Origin: Methanospirillum purgamenti
Lineage (GTDB): Archaea; Halobacteriota; Methanomicrobia; Methanomicrobiales; Methanospirillaceae
Length of the DNA stretch: 64,000 nt
Direction: 5' to 3' (one strand)
NCBI RefSeq assembly: GCF_018502485.1
Contig: NZ_CP075546.1
The stretch's first letter is position 1; each line of letters begins with the position of its first letter. This document shows, piece by piece, positions 7,557 to 15,052 of the stretch. The translations under genes were made by a program, and so were the position numbers. The notes under the pieces are model-generated. The model was not told the DNA's origin. It did not search any database and saw nothing but the letters and a program-made list of their open reading frames with translations.

Positions 7557-10500
7557 ATGGGGATTCAGAATAAAATATTTCTATTTCTGTTTTTTTTTCT
7601 ATTCACTATAATTGCTAGTCATTGTTATGCGGATTCTGGTGATATAACGAGCGGGGCTTTTGCTCCACTATCAATTACCTGGATGCAGGACACACATATT
7701 GCAAATGCTTCGGTAAATAATCAATATTGCTGTGGAAGTGGAACATTACGGGAAAGTCCGGTTGATCTCTCACATTTAATTGGAAAAAAAGTAAGCAGTC
7801 TTCACATCCTGGCTGACTATCCTTCATCATTTGATTTAAGAAATTCCAACCGTGTCCCTGCAATTCGGGATCAGGGACAAAGTGGAAGTTGTTGGGATTT
7901 TGCCTCAATAAAATCCCTGGAATCATCTCTGCTTCCTGAAACAGCAAAAGACTTTTCAGAAAATAACCTCAAAAACCATGTTTCGGTCTATGATCCTGCA
8001 GGTTTTGATTTTGCTGATGGTGGAAATGATCTTATGGCTGCTGCATACTTCCTCAGAGGATCCGGGCCGGTTCCAGAAAAATTAGATCCCTATAATCCAT
8101 ATTCATTCGTCTCTCCACAAAATCTACCTGTAGAGAGCCTTGTTTCTGATGTCCCCATGATACCAGGAAGATCAGGGCCTACAGATAATGAAAACATCAA
8201 ATGGGGTATCGTCAATCTAGGATGCCTTTATACTACCATAGAATATTCAGATACACATTTTAACTCAGTAACCAGTTCTTTTTATAATCCAAATGGGAAA
8301 ACCCCAAATCATGCAGTATCCATTATTGGGTGGGATGATAATTTCAAAGCATCTTCCTTTTCTACAAATCCTCCAGGTGATGGAGCATTTATCTGTGCAA
8401 ATAGTTGGGGTCCAAACTGGGGAGAAAAAGGATTTTTTTATATCTCATATTATGATGTGCTCATAGGAAAGCGTGTTTCTGCATTTTCTGCTGCAACAGA
8501 TAATACTGATGGTACATATGGATATGATACACTGGGTTGGGTCAATAGCTTTGGGTTTGGCTATGATGATGCTTCAGCAGCTAATGTTTTTACCGCTGAT
8601 TCTGATATTGAAATAACCAATGCCGGATTTTACATCCCACAAGTCGGGACAAGTGTTACAGCAACAGTATATGTAAACCCTGAAGATGGTCCGGTTGGAA
8701 GTGCCCAGCCGGCAACATCAAACAATGAAGTATACCAGATCCCTGGATATCATACACTCAGATTTGATCTTCCCGTAAAGGTGAAAAAAGGAGAGAAATT
8801 TTCAATAGTGATTGACGTTCATACACCCGATTATGGATTCCCTATCCCGGTTGAATATCCAGTCCCCGGGTATAGTAGTAAAGCAACAGCTGCAGCAGGT
8901 CAGAGTTATGTGAAAACTTCAACAGGGAAATGGTCTGATCTTACAACATGGGATCCCCAGGCCAATGCCTGCATCAGAGCAGGATATGTGCTTATTTCCG
9001 GACCCAAAGCAGATTTTTATGCTGAACCTACCAGTGGTAGTGCTCCCCTTACAGTTTCATTTCATGATACATCAACAGGTAATCCCGAACGATGGCTCTG
9101 GCAGTTTGGAGATGGCTCAACATCAACTGAGCAAAACCCGGTCCATACCTATACAATAAATGGTGTTTACTCTGTTTCTCTCACGAGTGATACTCCTGCT
9201 GGAGAATCAAGAACAATAAAGAGAGATTATATTACAATTTCTGAACCAACTGAAATCATCGTACCAGATGATCATTCACTCATTCAGGAGGCTATCAATA
9301 AAGCTCCTCCCGGATCAACGATTCTTGTCAGATATGGGTATTATCCAGAAAAACTTACCATAGGAAAACCATTATCCCTGATAGGTGAATCTGATGCTGA
9401 TGGACAAAAACCTATCATCGATTCACAATTTACCGGCACACCGGTTAGTATTACTGCAGCAGGAGTTACAGTAGAGAACTTTTCTCTTACTGGTGCCTGG
9501 TCAGAAACGGCAATACGTCCGGGAATAGCTGTAAGAGGAAATGAGGCCATTATTAAAAATAACTGGATATTTGAAAATTATGCAGGAGTACGGTTTGAAA
9601 GTGTTACCGGAGGAACATTAGATAGTAATATTATCTGGAATACGACCAGTAACGCAATTTTTTCTGAATCCAGCTCATATCTTAAAATCTTCAATAATAC
9701 CCTAATCTGGACAAAAGAGGCCCCTGCACTTCGCATCACCGGAGGGTATAATTCAGTTGTCAAGGGAAATGTTATCGCTGAAAATACCAAAACAGGTCTT
9801 TCTCTATCCGGAACAGGTATAACACTTTATGATAATTATTTCAATAATACCCAGAATGTCGCATTAACAGCTGAAACAAAAGCTACCTGGAATGTTCCAA
9901 AAACAACTGGACCGAATATTGTTCTCGGTCCGTTCATCGGAGGAAATTTCTGGGCTGCACCTGACGGTTCAGGATTTTCTGAAACACACTCTGATGAGAA
10001 TGGGGATGGGTTTTGTGATGAAGTATACCGTATCGGAGGAGAAAATGTAGATGAATTACCTCTCGCAGTGCCAGACTCTGTTCCACCAACAGCATCTTTT
10101 GAAGCTTCTCCACAAACCGGAACTCTTCCTCTTACCGTTCAGTTCAAGGATACATCTTTCGGAACAATCGAGAGTTGGAACTGGGATTTCGGTGATGGAA
10201 GCAGTTCTCAGGAGAGACATCCGATCCATGTCTACCAGACTATTGGAACATATGATGTGCAACTTACGGTTACCGGGCCAAAGGGATCTGACTCTGAAAT
10301 AAAATTACAATATATTCATGTTACCGGGACAGGAAATACATATACGCTTACTTTTTTACCTGGATGGAACTTTTTTACTCCACCCAAAACTCTCTCATCC
10401 GGAAGTGATACTGCCGCACTTTTTGCATCTATCGATACTGCCGGACATTCACTCTTTATGTTCCAGAATCTTACCGATGGATGGAAAAAAGTGAATAGGG

Positions 10501-10838
10501 ATACTGTCCTTCACCCGATGTATGGGTATTGGATATATTCAAAAAACCGGGTTGATACAACACTCTGGCTCGATCCCATTGGTGGTGGAAAGCGGACTAT
10601 CGATGCTGGCTGGAATGCAATCGGATCTCCTGGAACCGGACCTGTTCCTGCAAAGACTGCAATGAGTACCCTTGGTGATACATGGTCTTATCTTGTAGGC
10701 TATGATGAAAGCAAACAAAAATATGAGGATGTCATTATCAGGAAAGGAACCGGCACCAATTCAGATGACCGGCTTTTAAAATCCGGACATGGATACTGGC
10801 TTTATGCAACCGGAACAGGAGAATTGTTTGCCGCATAA
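7557..10838 (+). CDS. Secreted multidomain protein: papain-like C1 peptidase, lectin-like, PKD, beta-helix, PKD
   Basis: 1093 residues with a signal peptide (residues ~6-25). A papain-family C1A domain (~85-310) has its residues intact: Gln106 in DQGQSGSCWDF, nucleophile Cys112, His252 in PNHAVSIIGW, Asn282 in CANSWGPNWGEKGFFYIS. A lectin-like beta domain of the kind that follows archaeal C1A domains comes next (~325-475). Then PKD domain 1 (~482-560, FGDGSTSTEQNPVHTY), a right-handed beta-helix of NosD/pectate-lyase type (~570-830), PKD domain 2 (~840-915, FGDGSSSQERHPIHVY) and a C-terminal ~175-residue domain starting LTFLPGWNFFTPPK. It is extracellular, probably protease plus carbohydrate binding. 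GGATGAGG precedes the ATG. Confidence 0.9.
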   Translation: MGIQNKIFLFLFFFLFTIIASHCYADSGDITSGAFAPLSITWMQDTHIANASVNNQYCCGSGTLRESPVDLSHLIGKKVSSLHILADYPSSFDLRNSNRVPAIRDQGQSGSCWDFASIKSLESSLLPETAKDFSENNLKNHVSVYDPAGFDFADGGNDLMAAAYFLRGSGPVPEKLDPYNPYSFVSPQNLPVESLVSDVPMIPGRSGPTDNENIKWGIVNLGCLYTTIEYSDTHFNSVTSSFYNPNGKTPNHAVSIIGWDDNFKASSFSTNPPGDGAFICANSWGPNWGEKGFFYISYYDVLIGKRVSAFSAATDNTDGTYGYDTLGWVNSFGFGYDDASAANVFTADSDIEITNAGFYIPQVGTSVTATVYVNPEDGPVGSAQPATSNNEVYQIPGYHTLRFDLPVKVKKGEKFSIVIDVHTPDYGFPIPVEYPVPGYSSKATAAAGQSYVKTSTGKWSDLTTWDPQANACIRAGYVLISGPKADFYAEPTSGSAPLTVSFHDTSTGNPERWLWQFGDGSTSTEQNPVHTYTINGVYSVSLTSDTPAGESRTIKRDYITISEPTEIIVPDDHSLIQEAINKAPPGSTILVRYGYYPEKLTIGKPLSLIGESDADGQKPIIDSQFTGTPVSITAAGVTVENFSLTGAWSETAIRPGIAVRGNEAIIKNNWIFENYAGVRFESVTGGTLDSNIIWNTTSNAIFSESSSYLKIFNNTLIWTKEAPALRITGGYNSVVKGNVIAENTKTGLSLSGTGITLYDNYFNNTQNVALTAETKATWNVPKTTGPNIVLGPFIGGNFWAAPDGSGFSETHSDENGDGFCDEVYRIGGENVDELPLAVPDSVPPTASFEASPQTGTLPLTVQFKDTSFGTIESWNWDFGDGSSSQERHPIHVYQTIGTYDVQLTVTGPKGSDSEIKLQYIHVTGTGNTYTLTFLPGWNFFTPPKTLSSGSDTAALFASIDTAGHSLFMFQNLTDGWKKVNRDTVLHPMYGYWIYSKNRVDTTLWLDPIGGGKRTIDAGWNAIGSPGTGPVPAKTAMSTLGDTWSYLVGYDESKQKYEDVIIRKGTGTNSDDRLLKSGHGYWLYATGTGELFAA

Positions 10839-10888
10839 ATTTTTATAAAAAAGAAAAACTCATCGGTAATAATCACATAAATACTGTA

Positions 10889-11635
10889 ATGATTTCAAAC
10901 CGGACCTGGCTGATATTATTTGCAATTAGTCTGTGTTGTTCTTCTTTTCTCCTTTTTATAATACATTATGAGATTTTTTATGATTTCCACCATATTCTCA
11001 TATATACAATTCATGACCTGGCATTTCTTCCAATTGAAGTCTTATTAGTAACTCTCATTCTGCACCAGATGCTCGAGCGGCGGGCGATGAAAAATAAACT
11101 AAATAAACTGAATATGGTTATTGGAGTATTCTTCTCAGAAATCGGAACACCATTACTCAGATTCTTTTCCACTCATGATCCTGATAGAGCGAAAAAGATA
11201 GTATATTTTTCTTTACTTAGAACCTGGGATGATACATTATACCAGAAGAAAATAAAAGAGTTAAAATTAATTCCCTGTTCAGTTCATGTTACCTGTAGTG
11301 ATCTTATTCTTGTGAAAAAAATTCTGACAGAAAAAGAAGATCTACTGGTCAGAATGCTTGAAAATCCGGTTTTGTTAGAACATGAATTGTTCACAGAAGT
11401 ACTTCAGGCTGTTTTTCATCTGACAGAAGAATTAAAGCACCGGGGAGAGTGTTCAGATCTACCAGATAGTGATCTCAATCATGTATCTGGAGATATGACC
11501 CGGAGTTATACGCTTATGATCCCAATATGGCTCTCCTATCTTAAATATCTGAAAAATAATTATCCTTATTTGCATTCACTTGCTGTCAGAACAAATCCTT
11601 TTACAGAAACCGAAGATGTCATCGTTCGGGAATAA
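10889..11635 (+). CDS. Conserved-looking membrane protein of unknown function
   Basis: 248 residues, not recognised. Two hydrophobic segments at the N-terminus (about 7-27 and 38-62, RTWLILFAISLCCSSFLLFI and DLAFLPIEVLLVTLILHQML) are followed by a charged helical cytoplasmic region of ~185 residues. That region contains FFSEIGTPLLRFF and LSYLKYLKNNYPYLHSLA and looks all-alpha. No catalytic motif is visible. The gene starts about 50 nt after the large C1-peptidase gene and may be its own unit. It is reminiscent of small membrane proteins often found in Methanomicrobiales genomes, but I assign no role. Ordinary codon use and length support a real gene. Confidence 0.7.
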   Translation: MISNRTWLILFAISLCCSSFLLFIIHYEIFYDFHHILIYTIHDLAFLPIEVLLVTLILHQMLERRAMKNKLNKLNMVIGVFFSEIGTPLLRFFSTHDPDRAKKIVYFSLLRTWDDTLYQKKIKELKLIPCSVHVTCSDLILVKKILTEKEDLLVRMLENPVLLEHELFTEVLQAVFHLTEELKHRGECSDLPDSDLNHVSGDMTRSYTLMIPIWLSYLKYLKNNYPYLHSLAVRTNPFTETEDVIVRE

Positions 11636-11788
11636 TTATCTATCCCAAATTTTTTTCTATCAACCTCTTTCAAGATTTCCTTCCCTGGAACAGAAAGGAG
11701 ATTTATTTAATGAATAGAAAGTGATTCAGAAAATGTATATGTTGAAAAAAAGGCAAAAAAAGGAAAATTACAAATAAGATCTATTCAA

Positions 11789-12904
11789 TTAAACTTCACA
11801 TTCCTTTGGTTCAATTGAAATTACAACAATCTCTTCTATCTCTTTATGTTCTTTATCCATAACCGGACTATATGTTCTGACAAAAGTTCGGTTGTTTTCA
11901 GAATACCGTTCACAAATTGGTTTTTTATTTTTTAGTACATCCTGAATATGCGATATAAACCGACTGGTAGCTTTTTCATCATGGTGATCGCCATACCAGG
12001 ATCCGATATAATCACCAGTAATACCAAGACGTTTCTGATGGTGAGAATTCATAAACCGGTACCTGCATTCTTTATCTACCGCATACATTGAATCCTGCAT
12101 AGATTCAACAAGAATTCGGTAATATTCTTCCAGAGTATTTACAGTCTTTTCAAGTGTCCGGGTATGAGTAATTTCTGTTGATATTACCGTTGCAGCAATA
12201 GTAAGACCAAGAATCTCATTTCTAACAGGGCTAATAGTCCGCACAAACCACCGATCCCCTTTCTGATATTCATCATGCTGTGGCTTGCTCGTTTCAATAA
12301 CCGTTCGTATTAAAGTCAAGAAATGATCCGTTTCTGATTCAGTGTGAAGATCTTCGTAATAGAAATCCTGATACCTTTTATCATTAATATCAAGGCGTTT
12401 TTTATGATGAGAATTCATAAAGAGATATTTTCCATGTTTATCTACCATGTATATAGAGTCCTGAGTACACTCAACAAGAGTTTTGTAATTGGTTTCAGAC
12501 TGAATGAGTGCTTCTTCTATTCTCTTCCGCATAACAGCCTGATGAATCATATTTCTGAGTTCTGCAAACTGAACTTTCGGTTCAGTACCTTTCTGCAGAT
12601 AAAAATCAGCACCTGAATTTAACGCTTCTATAACCACATCTTCCCTGCTTCTTCCCGTAAATATGATAAATGGTTTTTCAAGACCCTGTCTTTTGATGGT
12701 TCGTAGAAATTCAATACCATCCATTTGTGGCATTTCATAATCAGAAACGATCGCATCATACTTTTTTCCTTTCAACATATCAATAGCAGACATTGCAGAT
12801 GTACACGTATCCACAAGGATATCTCCACCTTTTTCAAGGAAAATCCGGGTGATGTCTAATAGTTCTTCCTGGTCATCCACAAGCAGAATGTTAATGATTG
12901 TCAT
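11789..12904 (-). CDS. Response regulator with two tandem PAS domains (REC-PAS-PAS)
   Basis: 371 residues. The receiver domain (1-~125) has the acidic pair in LLVDDQEE, phosphoacceptor Asp55 in IVSDYEMPQMDG, Thr in IIFTGRS and Lys in LQKG. Two PAS domains follow (~140-255 and ~260-368). They are recent duplicates: SIYMVDKHGKYLFMNSHHKK and SMYAVDKECRYRFMNSHHQK align without gaps. There is no kinase, GGDEF or DNA-binding output, so it probably works as a single-domain-output signalling or sensing protein that is phosphorylated by a kinase encoded elsewhere. The His-His pair in each PAS could bind a cofactor or metal (inference). The gene stands alone. Confidence 0.88.
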   Translation of the reverse strand: MTIINILLVDDQEELLDITRIFLEKGGDILVDTCTSAMSAIDMLKGKKYDAIVSDYEMPQMDGIEFLRTIKRQGLEKPFIIFTGRSREDVVIEALNSGADFYLQKGTEPKVQFAELRNMIHQAVMRKRIEEALIQSETNYKTLVECTQDSIYMVDKHGKYLFMNSHHKKRLDINDKRYQDFYYEDLHTESETDHFLTLIRTVIETSKPQHDEYQKGDRWFVRTISPVRNEILGLTIAATVISTEITHTRTLEKTVNTLEEYYRILVESMQDSMYAVDKECRYRFMNSHHQKRLGITGDYIGSWYGDHHDEKATSRFISHIQDVLKNKKPICERYSENNRTFVRTYSPVMDKEHKEIEEIVVISIEPKECEV

Positions 12905-13025
12905 GATTATTGCAGGGTTGGGAGATTTTCAATTGAAATTTTCATGAATATTTCTCATTCCATCGGATAGATATTACATTTGAATCATAGCATATAACAT
13001 GATAGGATTCTCATATTTCCAATGT

Positions 13026-13673
13026 TTAGTAATATGGGTTAAATCTTTTCTTTTTCCATTTCATTTCTTTTGTTTCAGGTTTCATCCATAGCTCCTGAAA
13101 GAGTCCTTGTTTTCGAAGCTCAAGATAACACCGCATACAGGCATCAACATCTGCAAGGGCATCATGAGCATCTTCAAAATCACTTTCAAAGAGATGGTGA
13201 TGGAGTTCAGAGAGGGAGGGCCATTTGTATCCTCTTCGGCCGCCTTTCGGAGGCAATTTACATACATCTGTAGAACCTTTCATGGTGCAATGATAGGGAA
13301 GCTTCAGAATTGGTGCATTTTGTTTTGCTCTGGCAAATTCCGATGTAACAATACTTCTGTCAAAAGAGACATTATGACCAACCAGAACATCTGCCAGAAC
13401 AACGGATTCTGAGAAAACAGATAACACATCCATGATTGGTTTACCCTCACTTTGTGCCTTTTCATTCGTAATCCCATGTACCTCGATGGCCGACTGGGGT
13501 ATCACAAATCCTTCTGGTTTAATATAATGATTTTCACGAACCCGAACAGTTTCACCATCAGTCAATACCCAGGCAATCTGCACCATTCGGGGCCAGTATT
13601 CAGGATAATGAAAAGGATCTTTCTCTTCTTTCGGAAGTCCGGTTGATTCAATATCAAAGATGAGAAAATTCAT
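13026..13673 (-). CDS. DnaQ-like 3'-5' exonuclease (DEDDh)
   Basis: 215 residues. Exo I is FDIESTGLP (Asp/Glu near residue 6-8), Exo II is GHNVSFDRSI, and Exo III is DAHDALADVDA, in which the His-x4-Asp of the DEDDh class is visible. Together these give the catalytic Asp, Glu, Asp, His, Asp set. The family removes nucleotides from the 3' end of DNA or RNA and includes proofreading subunits and RNase T/oligoribonuclease-like enzymes. There is no polymerase fusion, so it is a stand-alone exonuclease of unknown substrate. It lies ahead of the TrkA pair on the same strand, but a 45-nt gap makes operon membership uncertain. Confidence 0.88.
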   Translation of the reverse strand: MNFLIFDIESTGLPKEEKDPFHYPEYWPRMVQIAWVLTDGETVRVRENHYIKPEGFVIPQSAIEVHGITNEKAQSEGKPIMDVLSVFSESVVLADVLVGHNVSFDRSIVTSEFARAKQNAPILKLPYHCTMKGSTDVCKLPPKGGRRGYKWPSLSELHHHLFESDFEDAHDALADVDACMRCYLELRKQGLFQELWMKPETKEMKWKKKRFNPYY

Positions 13674-13718
13674 GGGAAGTATTGATTATATGAGGAGATA
13701 ATGAGTTGGAATGATCAT

Positions 13719-14396
13719 CTATTGAGGCTTCTCTAGTACCTCCCGGACCTTCTGAATGACCGACTCATGTGCAACCGCAAGCACATCATCACCCGGATGT
13801 AGAATAATATTTCCACGTGGAATGACAAGCTGATTATTCCGGATTATTGCAGATAAGACACATTCCTGCGGGAGATGAAGATCTTTAATCGCTTTTCCGG
13901 ATGCAGAAGAACCACTGGTAACCTTGTTTTCAATAAGCGAGTAATCTCCGGTGCGAAGCTTTAACATCGTCATCATATCCCCAACTGTCATTTCCCGAGC
14001 GATAAGATGAGCCATAAAATCAGCCTGGTTTACCGTAACATCAACACCCATTTCTTTCGTAAAAAGCCATGCATTTTTCGGGATATTCACTCGTGCTATG
14101 GTTCTTTTTACTTTAAATTCAAATTTCGCAAGACTCGTTATTACCAGATTCGTCTCATCAAATCTGGTGACAGCAGCAACCACATCAACCGAAGAGATAC
14201 CTGCTACACTTAAGTCATGAGGATTCGTCGGATTTCCTTCTATTAGATGAGAAGAGGAAAATTCCTTTCTTAATTTATCTAAATCATTCTTATTATCTTC
14301 TAAAATCGTAACCCTATGCCCCTCCGTCAGGAGAATTTTCGCAAGGTACATTCCAACTTTTCCTCCTCCGGCAATCAACACCGACAAGACCATCAT
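13719..14396 (-). CDS. TrkA/KtrA-type K+ transport regulator (RCK_N + RCK_C)
   Basis: 225 residues. The Rossmann RCK_N domain begins VLIAGGGKVGMYLAKIL and has the acidic residue after strand 2 (VTILEDNK) that holds the ribose of NAD(H). The RCK_C domain (~140-222) has the usual RTGDYSLIENKV and GNIILHPGDDVLAVA. Such subunits assemble as rings on the cytoplasmic face of K+ channels or transporters and gate them with nucleotides. The gene overlaps the next TrkA-like gene by 4 nt, and that one overlaps the P-type ATPase by 4 nt, so all three should be translated together. No K+ channel subunit (TrkH/KtrB) is in the window. Confidence 0.9.
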   Translation of the reverse strand: MMVLSVLIAGGGKVGMYLAKILLTEGHRVTILEDNKNDLDKLRKEFSSSHLIEGNPTNPHDLSVAGISSVDVVAAVTRFDETNLVITSLAKFEFKVKRTIARVNIPKNAWLFTKEMGVDVTVNQADFMAHLIAREMTVGDMMTMLKLRTGDYSLIENKVTSGSSASGKAIKDLHLPQECVLSAIIRNNQLVIPRGNIILHPGDDVLAVAHESVIQKVREVLEKPQ

Positions 14397-15052
14397 CCAC
14401 CTCCTGCTGCATGTATTCCATGTTTGAGACGATCAACAGAATGTTCCTCTACCGCAAGATGGATAACATCACCTTTCTCCAAGGTAGTTCCGAGTGTAGG
14501 AATGCTGGTTTTTCCTTTTCTGGTAAGTGAGATAACGATTATTTCTCCTGGGACTGTGAGATCTTTTACCTGGTGTCCGGCAAGAAGGGAAGGAACATCA
14601 TATCTGACAATCCCAACATCTCCATTCCCAATTCCATGAACAATATCAAGATGAGAAAAGGTTAGAAGTTCTGATATACGCTCGATTCCCAGTGATACGT
14701 TTGTTACGGTCTGGATCCCGAGTTTATGATATAGTTCAGAATACCGGGGCTCATGAGTTCGTGCAATTACTTTTGGGACCCGGAACATCTGTCGTGCAGC
14801 ACGAGCCACCACGATATTTATTGCATCATTTCCGGTAACTGCAGCAAGACCATCAGCTTTTGCTACTCCGCTCTCGTAAAAAGATTCCTTATCAAGAGCA
14901 TCATGTTCTCGCATGGTTCCGGAAAATCCCGGACCCAGCCTTTGAAATGATAAAGGATCATTATCCACTACTGTCACATCATGATGAGATCTGACTAACC
15001 GGTGTGCCAATCCTGAACCCATCCGACCACACCCTATGATGATAAATTTCAT
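14393..15052 (-). CDS. Second TrkA/KtrA-type RCK protein
   Basis: 219 residues. KFIIIGCGRMGSGLAHRLV is the nucleotide-binding loop and VTVVDNDPLS carries the acidic ribose ligand. The RCK_C domain begins around residue 135 and ends with TLGTTLEKGDVIHLAVEEHS. It is clearly paralogous to its downstream neighbour but diverged, so the two may form a hetero-oligomeric ring. Four-nucleotide overlaps on both sides put it in the middle of an ATPase-RCK-RCK operon. Because the only transporter in the operon is the P-type ATPase, either these RCK proteins act on a Trk/Ktr channel elsewhere or they take part in regulating the pump; the second idea is inference. Confidence 0.9.
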   Translation of the reverse strand: MKFIIIGCGRMGSGLAHRLVRSHHDVTVVDNDPLSFQRLGPGFSGTMREHDALDKESFYESGVAKADGLAAVTGNDAINIVVARAARQMFRVPKVIARTHEPRYSELYHKLGIQTVTNVSLGIERISELLTFSHLDIVHGIGNGDVGIVRYDVPSLLAGHQVKDLTVPGEIIVISLTRKGKTSIPTLGTTLEKGDVIHLAVEEHSVDRLKHGIHAAGGG

